A stretch of DNA of 5,884 nucleotides, taken from assembly GCA_943327025.2 (NCBI GenBank), contig CALPVO020000156.1, forward strand, positions 1 through 5,884, written 5' to 3'. Positions within the stretch are counted from its first letter, which is position 1, and every line of letters starts with the position of its first letter. The translations under genes and the position numbers were made by a program. The notes under the pieces are model-generated. The model saw nothing but the letters and a program-made list of their open reading frames with translations. It was not told the DNA's origin and ran no database searches. Positions 1 through 5,884 of this stretch are shown here, piece by piece. Source of the DNA: Janthinobacterium lividum (lineage in GTDB: Bacteria > Pseudomonadota > Gammaproteobacteria > Steroidobacterales > Steroidobacteraceae).

Positions 1-936
1 GATCGCGATCTCGTGGGACGCAACTACATGTGTCATATCGCGGGAACCGTAGGCACACTCGAACTCCACGATCAGACAATGGCCATCAGCCACGGGTATG
101 ACCTAGCCGAGGGCGGCGTGTATTGTCGCCGCCGCTTCGCACTGAATGCCGCCGCGCAACGCCGTCTCGGCATCGGCAATTTCATTGCGCGCTTGCACCA
201 TCCACGCATCACAGACCCGCGACACGAGACGGGGATACTGTCGCTGCTTTATCTGGCCAAGCCGTTCATCCCCTACGAATACGCCAAGCGCTTGCATGGC
301 GAAGAGGGCGCCACGTGGCGGCAATGGCTTGCACATGTAGCCAATGTCTGTGCCGACCCCGCCGATACCGCGGCATTCCTGTGGAACTGGTACCGCTACC
401 GACAACTGGCCTCGCGCAAGCTGCCATCGATTGTCGTCTGGCCGAAGACTCGTCGTTTCAGTCTGGATTTCCACTCCGAACAGCAGCCTCAATCGGCCAG
501 TCGGGTTCGACTAGATGGGCAAAGGGATGCGCTTGGGATGCCGCAGCTGCACGTGGACTGGCGTTACACGCCTTGGGACATCCACACCGTCCGCTGCTCA
601 CTAGCGCTATTTTCCCGCGATGTCCGTGATTCAGGCATCGGCACGTTTACCTACGATGCCGCCGAACTCGAGGCGGAAATCCTGCGCGATGGCGCCTATG
701 GGGGGCACCACATCGGGACCACCCGCATGGGCGATGACCCGCGAACGAGCGTAGTGAATGCCGACGGTCGAATTCATGGCGTGAGCAATCTCTTTGTCGC
801 AGGCAGCGCCACTTTTCCAACCTCCAGCCAAGCCAACCCCACGTTGACGATCGTGGCCTTGGCAGTGCGCTTGGCGGACCACCTCAAGCGACAGGCTCAG
901 TCAAACTCTCCGGTAGTCAGGAACGTGCCCGCCTGA
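1..936 (+). CDS. GMC-family FAD-dependent oxidoreductase, C-terminal part (5' truncated by window edge)
   Basis: This is the last 311 residues of a glucose-methanol-choline (GMC) flavoprotein oxidoreductase, a family that oxidises alcohol groups with a non-covalent or covalent FAD. The frame is open from base 1, and the first residues (DRDLVGRNYMCH) match the internal 'VGRN/LxxH' segment of GMC enzymes, so the GTG at 13 is not the real start. About 200-250 N-terminal residues, including the GxGxxG FAD-binding motif, must lie upstream. The C-terminal signature is clear: GGHHIGTTRMG with the catalytic His pair at residues 236-237 of the visible part, then VHG-like RIHGVSNLFVAGSATFPTS, and ANPTLTIVALAVRLADHL with Asn279 at the second catalytic position, which is His or Asn in this family. 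The substrate cannot be read from the sequence; sugar, choline and steroid alcohol oxidases all share these motifs. The gene ends convergently inside the neighbouring hydrolase gene. Family assignment is strong, specific function unknown. Confidence 0.9.
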   Translation, partial: DRDLVGRNYMCHIAGTVGTLELHDQTMAISHGYDLAEGGVYCRRRFALNAAAQRRLGIGNFIARLHHPRITDPRHETGILSLLYLAKPFIPYEYAKRLHGEEGATWRQWLAHVANVCADPADTAAFLWNWYRYRQLASRKLPSIVVWPKTRRFSLDFHSEQQPQSASRVRLDGQRDALGMPQLHVDWRYTPWDIHTVRCSLALFSRDVRDSGIGTFTYDAAELEAEILRDGAYGGHHIGTTRMGDDPRTSVVNADGRIHGVSNLFVAGSATFPTSSQANPTLTIVALAVRLADHLKRQAQSNSPVVRNVPA

Positions 937-1538
937 CGCGCCACTTCCTTGGACAAACCCATCCCTGCATGTGCGACCGGCAGAGTCACCATGGCAGTAC
1001 AGCCCTCCAGCTGCGTTTCCACCACCTGCACCGTGCCGTCGTTCGGGCCATCGAAGCCACCAGTCACCAACCCGAGCCCCAGCGGTGTCGTCCCGGCGAT
1101 GACGCCCAGTGCGCGTGGTTGCCGCCAAACGCGACGGGGTGCTTCAACCAATTGCCGGTGCGGCATGGCCCCGAGCAGCGTCCGCATGCCCGGCCAACCC
1201 GAGAGGGTTCGTGCCGCTTCGGCACCATTGACCGGCGAACCCATCAGCACCACGCGCCCAGGGGGCAGCGAAGCCCCTTGCCGCTCGAACAAGTCGAGGA
1301 TGAGCAACCCCCCCAGGCTATGCCCGAGGAAATGCACCGGCGCCGACAAGGAATGGGCGAGTGCTGCGAGGCGCGCAGCAGTACCCGCCTCGTCCCCAAA
1401 CAGGCTGGAGTACTGGAACTGGTGCGTCTCCAGACCGAAGTCGTGGCTTAACCGCTGCCGTAGGGGCAGCAGTTCCAACCCCGTCATCCATAAGCCATGG
1501 ACGACGATGCAGTGGCCGGCTTCAGGCCGGGCCGGCAC
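897..1538 (-). CDS. Alpha/beta hydrolase (lipase/esterase-like), GTG start
   Basis: This 213-residue protein is a small alpha/beta hydrolase resembling the esterase/lipase (PGAP1/LipA-like) group. The fold is seen as a strand plus oxyanion turn, [11 protein letters not shown] (residues 10-20), a nucleophile elbow FLGHSLGG with Ser74, a candidate acid Asp167 in [11 protein letters not shown] (Asp163 is an alternative), and His190 in LPVAHAGMG. All three triad members are therefore present in the right order. There is no signal peptide or membrane segment, so it is probably cytoplasmic. The open frame continues upstream to 1901, but that part is Arg/Ser/Cys-rich shadow of aspS. The GTG at 1538-1536 is the best start: it lies 6 nt after a GGGGG run and leaves the first beta strand intact, whereas the ATG at residue 18 would cut into the oxyanion turn. 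The start overlaps the end of aspS by 17 nt, which suggests translational coupling. The substrate is unknown. Confidence 0.82.
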   Translation of the reverse strand: MPARPEAGHCIVVHGLWMTGLELLPLRQRLSHDFGLETHQFQYSSLFGDEAGTAARLAALAHSLSAPVHFLGHSLGGLLILDLFERQGASLPPGRVVLMGSPVNGAEAARTLSGWPGMRTLLGAMPHRQLVEAPRRVWRQPRALGVIAGTTPLGLGLVTGGFDGPNDGTVQVVETQLEGCTAMVTLPVAHAGMGLSKEVARQAGTFLTTGEFD

Positions 1539-3324
1539 CTTGCGCCCCCGCCACCAACTGCGGCGGCGTCCGCACGCGGATGTGCAGTTCGCGCAATTGC
1601 TTCTCGCTGGCGGGCGTCGGTGCGTCGGTAAGCGGGCACCCGGCATTCTGGGTCTTCGGGAAGGCGATGACGTCGCGGATGCTGTCGGCGCCCGACATGA
1701 GCATGACGAGACGGTCGAGACCGAAGGCAATGCCACCGTGCGGCGGCGCGCCGTACTGCAGTGCCTGCAGCAGGAAGCCGAACTTCTCTTCCGCTTCTTC
1801 CGCGCCGATGCCGAGCATACGGAATACCGTGCTCTGCAAGTCCTGGCGGTAGATACGCACCGAACCGCCCCCAATCTCGGAGCCGTTAAGCACCATGTCA
1901 TAGGCCATGGCCAAAGCTTCGCCTGGGTTCGCCTCGAGGGCGGCCGCGTCGAGGTTCAGCGGTGAGGTGAACGGATGGTGCATGGCGTTCCAACGCTGCT
2001 CATCCTCGTCGAACTCGAACATGGGGAAATCGACGACCCACAGCGGCGCCCATTCGCCCTGCACCAGACCGCGGTCCTGACCGAGCTTCAAGCGCAGCGC
2101 GCCGAGGGCATCGTTGACCACCTTGGCCTTGTCCGCACCGAAGAAGATGAGATCGCCATCCTTCGCGCCCGTGCGTGAAAGAATGCCAGCCACGGCCTCG
2201 TCGGAAAGGAACTTGAGGATGGGCGACTGCAGACCTTCGCGGCCCTTCGCCACCTCGTTCACCTTCACATAGGCCAAACCCTTGGCGCCGTAACGACCCA
2301 CGAAAGCCGTGTAGTCGTCGATTTCCTTGCGTGACAACTCGCCGCCCTTAGGCACGCACAGCGCCGCCACGCGGCCCTTGGCGTCATTGGCGGGGCCAGC
2401 GAACACTTTGAAGTCACAACCGGCCACGAGATCAGCCACATCGACCAACTCGAGCGGAATGCGCATATCCGGCTTGTCCGAGGCAAAGCGGCGGATGGCT
2501 TCGGAGTACGGCAGGCGCGGGAACGGATTCGGCAGGTCGACGTTCTTCACGGACTTGAAGAGGTGTCGGGCCAACCCCTCCATGATGTCCATGATCTGGT
2601 CCTGCGAGAGGAAAGACGTCTCGATATCCACCTGCGTGAAGTCGGGCTGGCGGTCAGCACGGAGATCTTCGTCGCGGAAGCAGCGAACGATCTGGTAGTA
2701 GCGGTCGAAGCCACTAACCATGAGCAACTGCTTGAAGATCTGCGGCGACTGCGGCAAAGCAAAGAAGCTGCCAGGATGCGTCCGGCTAGGCACGAGGTAG
2801 TCGCGCGCACCTTCCGGCGTCGCCTTGGTGAGCATCGGCGTTTCGATGTCGATGAAGCCGCTATCGTCCAGATACTGGCGGATGGCGCGAGTGGACTGAT
2901 GGCGCAGCATGATGCGCTGCTGCATGACGTCACGACGTAAGTCGAGATAGCGGTACTTCAGGCGCACCTCTTCGCTCACGTGCTCGTCCAACTGGAATGG
3001 CAGCGGCTCGGAGCGGTTCAACACCACCAATTCGTGGGCCAGCATTTCCACCTGCCCCGTGCCGAGGTTCGCATTCGCGGTGCCGGCCGGGCGCTGACGC
3101 ACCACGCCTTTCACCTGCAACACGAACTCACCACGCACGCGCTCCGCCTCGCGGAAGATATCGGCACGGTCCGGATCGAACACCACCTGTAGCAGGCCTT
3201 CACGGTCGCGCAGGTCAATGAAAATGACACCGCCATGGTCACGTCGCCGCCCCACCCAGCCCGCGACGGAAACCGTCTGGCCGATTAGGGTTTCATTGAC
3301 CTGACCGCAGTAATGGGTACGCAT
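1522..3324 (-). CDS. aspS: Aspartyl-tRNA synthetase, bacterial type, probably non-discriminating
   Basis: This class II synthetase charges tRNA-Asp with aspartate in the cytoplasm; at 600 residues it has the usual bacterial length. Residues 1-105 form the anticodon-binding OB fold ([11 protein letters not shown] at the start, [22 protein letters not shown] around 22-43). The catalytic core shows [26 protein letters not shown], class II motif 2 [20 protein letters not shown] with Arg217, and motif 3 [15 protein letters not shown] with Arg538. The bacterial GAD insertion lies at roughly 290-420. The start is the ATG at 3324-3322, because family members begin MRTHYCG; an in-frame GTG at 3342 would add six unlikely residues. 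No Shine-Dalgarno sequence precedes either start. His30 in RRRDHGG, in place of Leu in the E. coli enzyme, is typical of non-discriminating enzymes that also charge tRNA-Asn for later amidation by GatCAB. It lies between the fmdB-like gene, 130 nt upstream, and the hydrolase, which overlaps its 3' end. Confidence 0.98.
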   Translation of the reverse strand: MRTHYCGQVNETLIGQTVSVAGWVGRRRDHGGVIFIDLRDREGLLQVVFDPDRADIFREAERVRGEFVLQVKGVVRQRPAGTANANLGTGQVEMLAHELVVLNRSEPLPFQLDEHVSEEVRLKYRYLDLRRDVMQQRIMLRHQSTRAIRQYLDDSGFIDIETPMLTKATPEGARDYLVPSRTHPGSFFALPQSPQIFKQLLMVSGFDRYYQIVRCFRDEDLRADRQPDFTQVDIETSFLSQDQIMDIMEGLARHLFKSVKNVDLPNPFPRLPYSEAIRRFASDKPDMRIPLELVDVADLVAGCDFKVFAGPANDAKGRVAALCVPKGGELSRKEIDDYTAFVGRYGAKGLAYVKVNEVAKGREGLQSPILKFLSDEAVAGILSRTGAKDGDLIFFGADKAKVVNDALGALRLKLGQDRGLVQGEWAPLWVVDFPMFEFDEDEQRWNAMHHPFTSPLNLDAAALEANPGEALAMAYDMVLNGSEIGGGSVRIYRQDLQSTVFRMLGIGAEEAEEKFGFLLQALQYGAPPHGGIAFGLDRLVMLMSGADSIRDVIAFPKTQNAGCPLTDAPTPASEKQLRELHIRVRTPPQLVAGAQGAGPA

Positions 3325-3454
3325 GGGAAAGCACCAAGGCACCGCCGGCCCACAGGGGCGACGGCAACTGAAAAGGGTTGGAAAATAGCCGTCTAGGGTA
3401 ACGGGCGGGCCCCTTGCAGCGCAAGAAGCCGCCCCCTTCCTCTACTTTGGTCGC
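3325..3454 (-). other. fmdB-aspS intergenic region (aspS leader)
   Basis: This 130-nt gap is the only sizeable non-coding stretch in the window. Read in the - direction it holds a strong stem-loop in its first third and then a more A/T-rich segment (around 3370-3400) before a GC-rich run into the aspS start. I see no convincing sigma-70 promoter: the best pair is TTGCGC and TACCCT, 18 nt apart, at about 3395-3423, which matches only three of six bases in each box and sits inside the stem-loop. No small open frame stands out. Whether aspS has its own promoter or is read from fmdB/clpB cannot be decided here. Confidence 0.5.
3403..3434 (-). terminator. GC-rich stem-loop between fmdB and aspS; weak terminator, attenuator or processing hairpin
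   Basis: On the - strand, GGGCGGCTTCTTGC (3434-3421) pairs with GCAAGGGGCCCGCCC (3417-3403) around a GCT triloop. This gives 14 pairs with two G-T wobbles and one bulged C; the inner stem CTTGC/GCAAG is perfect. It begins 20 nt after the fmdB stop codon, where a terminator would be expected. It is not followed by a proper T-run (GTTACCCTAG comes next; TATTTT appears only about 17 nt further on), so efficient intrinsic termination is doubtful. A partial terminator, an mRNA-stabilising 3' hairpin or an attenuator are all possible. Confidence 0.45.
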
Positions 3455-3940
3455 CTACTTCGGGCGAGTGGCCGTGCGGGCGGCGGCCTTCTTCTTGGCC
3501 GCTCCTTTTTTCCCGGCGGCCGGCTTGCTGGCTGTCTTTTTCGCCGGCTTCTTGGCCGCCTTCTTGACCGCTTTCGTCTTGGAGGCCTTCTTGGCGACCG
3601 GCTTGGCCACCTTCTTCTGCGCCTTCTTGACGGACGTAGCAGCCTTGCGAGCACCCGCCGCAAGCTTGGACGGTTTCACGCGCACTTTGTCTTCCTTGGC
3701 ATCGTCCGCCTTGACGGCGGGCTCTGCCGAATCGGCGAGATTGCGTTTGGCATCCGCAGCGCCCTTGAAGTCGGTTTCATACCAGCCGGCTCCCTTCAGG
3801 CGGAACTGCGGGGCCGAGATGAGCCGCACCAAACGCGGCTTGCCACAGGCAGGGCAGGCCTTCAGCGGCGCATCGGACATCTTCTGCATGGCCTCGTGGT
3901 AGTGGCCACAGGCAGCGCATTCGTACTCGTAAAAGGGCAT
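3455..3940 (-). CDS. FmdB-family zinc-ribbon protein with histone-H1-like Lys/Ala-rich C-terminal tail
   Basis: This 161-residue protein has an N-terminal FmdB-type zinc ribbon: MPFYEYECAACGH and LKACPACGK supply two CxxC knuckles (Cys8, Cys11, Cys29, Cys32), followed by SAPQFRLKGAGWYETDFK (42-59), the usual end of short proteobacterial family members. The family was named as a putative regulator of formamidase; its real role is poorly known. After an acidic linker (residues 69-85: D70, E73, D79, D80, E83, D84) comes a tail, residues 89-161, with 25 Lys, 22 Ala, 3 Arg, 5 Pro and no acidic or aromatic residue, arranged in KKA/AKKP steps like bacterial histone-H1-like proteins. Many relatives stop near residue 70-110, so the tail is an extension; it suggests binding to DNA, RNA or ribosomes (inference). 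The ATG at 3940 has a strong GGAGG Shine-Dalgarno 4 nt upstream. The gene begins 24 nt after the clpB stop, so the two are probably cotranscribed, and lies upstream of aspS as in other proteobacteria. Confidence 0.9.
   Translation of the reverse strand: MPFYEYECAACGHYHEAMQKMSDAPLKACPACGKPRLVRLISAPQFRLKGAGWYETDFKGAADAKRNLADSAEPAVKADDAKEDKVRVKPSKLAAGARKAATSVKKAQKKVAKPVAKKASKTKAVKKAAKKPAKKTASKPAAGKKGAAKKKAAARTATRPK
3486..3629 (-). repeat. Low-complexity coding repeat in the Lys/Ala tail
   Basis: The DNA behind the basic tail is built from recurring AAG and GCC/GCG codons. On the + strand the 9-mer GCCTTCTTG appears exactly at 3558, 3585 and 3621, at distances of 27 and 36 nt, all in the same codon frame, with a near copy at 3486. 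These in-frame steps encode the repeated KK-A units, and tail length could plausibly vary between strains through slippage or unequal recombination. The copies are imperfect overall, so this is degenerate codon repetition rather than a clean tandem array. Confidence 0.5.
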
Positions 3941-3943
3941 GGT

Positions 3944-3950
3944 TCCTCCG
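3944..3950 (-). promoter_or_regulatory. Shine-Dalgarno site of the fmdB-like gene
   Basis: On the - strand CGGAGGA is followed by ACC and then the ATG at 3940, so the GGAGG core is 4 nt from the start codon. It fixes the start of the zinc-ribbon gene and lies in the 24-nt gap after the clpB stop codon, which supports efficient translation from a shared clpB transcript. It contrasts with aspS, which has no such site. Confidence 0.8.
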
Positions 3951-3964
3951 GGAAGCCTGCGATT

Positions 3965-5884
3965 TTACGCCTTGCGGACGCTGAATGAGAGCCCTGCGCG
4001 CCCCTCCGGGCCTACTGCCGACACGTCGATGTGGTCGCCGGGCAGAAATTCGCCCTTCAGGATGCGTTGCGCCAGCGGATTTTCCAGCTGTTGCTGAATG
4101 ACCCGCTTCAGCGGCCGAGCGCCGTATACCGGGTCGAAACCGGCCTCGGCCAAGCGGTCGCAAGCCGCGTCCGTCAGTGCCAAGGCCAGATCGCGGTCGG
4201 CGAGACGGGAACGCAAGGTCGCCAACTGGATATCCACGATGGCGCGAATCTGCGCGCGATCGAGCGGATGGAACACCACTACTTCGTCGATACGGTTGAG
4301 GAACTCCGGGCGGAAATGGGATTGAACCACTTCGAGCACGGCCTCCTTCATATCCTCGTAATCCCCTTCGGCGGCCTTTTCCTGAATGAGTTGGCTACCA
4401 AGGTTCGAGGTCATGATGATGACCGTGTTGCGGAAGTCCACGGTGCGACCCTGCCCGTCGGTCAGACGGCCGTCATCCAATACCTGCAGCAACACGTTGA
4501 AGACATCCGGGTGCGCCTTCTCGATCTCGTCGAGCAGCACCACCGAATAGGGTTTGCGCCGGACGAGTTCCGTGAGATAGCCGCCCTCTTCATAGCCGAC
4601 ATAGCCCGGAGGCGCGCCAATGAGCCGCGCCACGGAATGCTTTTCCATGAACTCCGACATGTCGATGCGCACCATCGCCTCGTCGGTATCGAACAGGAAA
4701 TTCGCGAGCGCTTTGCAGAGTTCCGTTTTACCCACGCCCGTGGGACCCAGGAACAGGAAGCTGCCATTCGGGCGCTGCGGGTCCGCAAGACCGGCACGCG
4801 AACGGCGGATGGCATCGGCGACGGCACCCACGGCTTCTGTTTGCCCCACCACCCGCTGCCCAATCACCTGCTCCATGCGCAGCAGTTTTTCGCGCTCGCC
4901 TTCGAGCATCTTGGACACGGGGATACCGGTCCACTTGGAAACCACCTCGGCAATTTCCTCGTCGGTGACTTTGTTGCGCACCAATGTGCGCTCCTTGCCT
5001 TCGGCTTCATGCGCGGCCAGCAAGCGCTTCTCGAGCTCCGGTATGCGCCCGTACTGCAACTCGGAAAGCTTGGCCAAATCGTTTTGGCGCCGCGCGGCTT
5101 CGTACTCGAAACGGGCCGCCTCGAGCTGCTCTTTGATAGCGGAGGCACCCTGGAGAATGGCCTTCTCGGCCTTCCATACTTCCTCGAGGTCGGCGTATTC
5201 CTTGCCGAGCTCGCTGATGGATTCCTCGAGTTGCTCCATGCGCTTGCGCGAAGCATCGTCCGTCTCTTTCTTGACGGCCTCGCGCTCGATCTTCAACTGC
5301 ACCAAGCGCCGCTCGAGACGGTCTAGCGATTCCGGCTTGGAATCGATTTCCATGCGGATACGCGATGCGGCCTCGTCAATCAGGTCGATAGCCTTGTCGG
5401 GCAACTGGCGATCGGCAATGTAACGGTGGGAGAGCGTCGCGGCAGCCACGATGGCCGGGTCCGTGATATCCACCTTGTGGTGGAGTTCGTAGCGTTCTTT
5501 CAAGCCTCGCAAAATAGCGATGGTGTCTTCGACCGAAGGCTGGTCTACCAGCACTTTCTGGAAGCGTCTCTCTAGCGCCGCGTCCTTCTCCACATACTTG
5601 CGGTACTCATCGAGCGTGGTGGCGCCTACGCAATGCAACTCACCGCGCGCCAGCGCCGGCTTGAGCATATTGCCCGCATCCATGGCGCCCTCGGCCTTGC
5701 CCGCACCGACCATGGTGTGCAATTCGTCGATGAACAGGATGACCCGGCCTTCCTGCTTGGCGAGTTCGTTCAGCACGCTCTTCAGTCGCTCTTCAAACTC
5801 GCCACGGAACTTGGCGCCGGCGATGAGCGAGCCCATGTCGAGCGACAGCACCCGCTTGTCGCGCAGACTCTCGGGCACTTCCCC
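3965..5884 (-). CDS. clpB: ATP-dependent disaggregase ClpB (Hsp100), C-terminal ~640 residues; start beyond window
   Basis: ClpB is a cytoplasmic hexameric AAA+ chaperone that pulls proteins out of aggregates together with DnaK/DnaJ/GrpE. The frame is open to the window edge (first residues [12 protein letters not shown]), so the GTG at 5878 is internal; about 220 residues, covering the N-domain and the first Walker A, are missing. Visible in order, numbered from the edge: pore loop [12 protein letters not shown] (23-34), NBD1 Walker [11 protein letters not shown] (Asp53, Glu54), sensor-1 GATT (87-90), Arg finger pair 106-107, the coiled-coil M-domain (about 180-300), which separates ClpB from Clp[13 protein letters not shown] near Trp318, NBD2 Walker [10 protein letters not shown] (380-388), pore loop GYVGY (427-431), Walker [14 protein letters not shown] (Asp452, Glu453), and sensor-2 GARPLKR (588-594). 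All key residues are intact. The TAA stop is 24 nt before the zinc-ribbon gene. Any heat-shock promoter lies upstream, outside the window. Confidence 0.98.
   Translation of the reverse strand, partial: GEVPESLRDKRVLSLDMGSLIAGAKFRGEFEERLKSVLNELAKQEGRVILFIDELHTMVGAGKAEGAMDAGNMLKPALARGELHCVGATTLDEYRKYVEKDAALERRFQKVLVDQPSVEDTIAILRGLKERYELHHKVDITDPAIVAAATLSHRYIADRQLPDKAIDLIDEAASRIRMEIDSKPESLDRLERRLVQLKIEREAVKKETDDASRKRMEQLEESISELGKEYADLEEVWKAEKAILQGASAIKEQLEAARFEYEAARRQNDLAKLSELQYGRIPELEKRLLAAHEAEGKERTLVRNKVTDEEIAEVVSKWTGIPVSKMLEGEREKLLRMEQVIGQRVVGQTEAVGAVADAIRRSRAGLADPQRPNGSFLFLGPTGVGKTELCKALANFLFDTDEAMVRIDMSEFMEKHSVARLIGAPPGYVGYEEGGYLTELVRRKPYSVVLLDEIEKAHPDVFNVLLQVLDDGRLTDGQGRTVDFRNTVIIMTSNLGSQLIQEKAAEGDYEDMKEAVLEVVQSHFRPEFLNRIDEVVVFHPLDRAQIRAIVDIQLATLRSRLADRDLALALTDAACDRLAEAGFDPVYGARPLKRVIQQQLENPLAQRILKGEFLPGDHIDVSAVGPEGRAGLSFSVRKA

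Noticed and set aside
1..15. GTG at 13 as start of the GMC gene
   Set aside because: The open frame extends to base 1 with family-like residues, and the FAD-binding N-terminal half would be absent; the window edge explains this.
103..492. 129-residue open frame on - strand opposite the GMC gene
   Set aside because: It is antisense to a clear GMC reading frame, without domain signature or Shine-Dalgarno support.
1539..1901. Upstream extension of the hydrolase frame to 1901 (-)
   Set aside because: The extra residues are Arg/Ser/Cys-rich, match no hydrolase domain, and lie wholly over the conserved aspS motif 3 region in another frame.
949..1965. 338-residue open frame on + strand opposite the hydrolase and aspS
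   Set aside because: It is antisense to two well-supported genes, shows no domain and has low-complexity Pro/Arg/Ser composition typical of GC-rich shadow frames.
3325..3342. Upstream GTG start for aspS adding MPWCFP
   Set aside because: Family members begin at MRTHYCG, and the GTG has no ribosome binding site.
3414..3902. Hydrophobic, membrane-protein-like open frame on + strand (AFFLAAPFF, FFAGFLAAFL)
   Set aside because: The Phe/Leu/Ala pattern is the direct complement of the AAG and GCC codons of the Lys/Ala tail, so the apparent membrane segments are an artefact.
4031..5326. 431-residue open frame on + strand opposite clpB
   Set aside because: It mirrors clpB codons on the opposite strand; its His/Gln/Leu-rich sequence has no recognisable motif, and clpB is unambiguous here.
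5876..5884. GTG at 5878 as clpB start
   Set aside because: The frame continues to the edge as GEVPESL, an internal conserved ClpB segment, and the N-domain and Walker A are missing, so the gene is cut by the window rather than truncated.

Overview
The window is ordinary, densely packed bacterial chromosome with high GC. It fits a proteobacterium, most likely a gammaproteobacterium (betaproteobacteria are the main alternative). This rests on protein style only: a ClpB disaggregase, an FmdB-type zinc-ribbon protein directly upstream of aspS, and an aspartyl-tRNA synthetase of the kind found in proteobacteria that make Asn-tRNA by amidation. No genus can be named from the sequence alone.

Layout, left to right. 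Positions 1-936 (+ strand) hold the C-terminal part of a GMC-family flavoprotein oxidoreductase; its N-terminus lies outside the window. All other genes are on the - strand, so transcription runs from right to left: clpB (C-terminal ~640 residues, 3965-5884, start outside the window), an FmdB-family zinc-ribbon protein with a Lys/Ala-rich tail (3455-3940), aspS (1522-3324) and a small alpha/beta hydrolase (897-1538). The spacings are 24 nt (clpB to fmdB), 130 nt (fmdB to aspS, with a strong GC-rich stem-loop) and a 17-nt overlap (aspS to hydrolase). The GMC gene and the hydrolase gene converge and overlap by 40 nt at their 3' ends.

The - strand genes look like one co-directional housekeeping block: protein disaggregation (ClpB), a small probably nucleic-acid-binding zinc-ribbon protein, tRNA charging (AspRS) and a translationally coupled lipase/esterase-like hydrolase. 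The GMC oxidoreductase belongs to a different, left-hand transcription unit. I see no mobile element, tRNA, CRISPR array or phage gene.

I found no convincing new multi-gene system. The points most worth checking are the histone-H1-like tail on the FmdB protein, the sequence signs that AspRS is non-discriminating, the hairpin-bearing aspS leader without a Shine-Dalgarno sequence, and the two gene overlaps.
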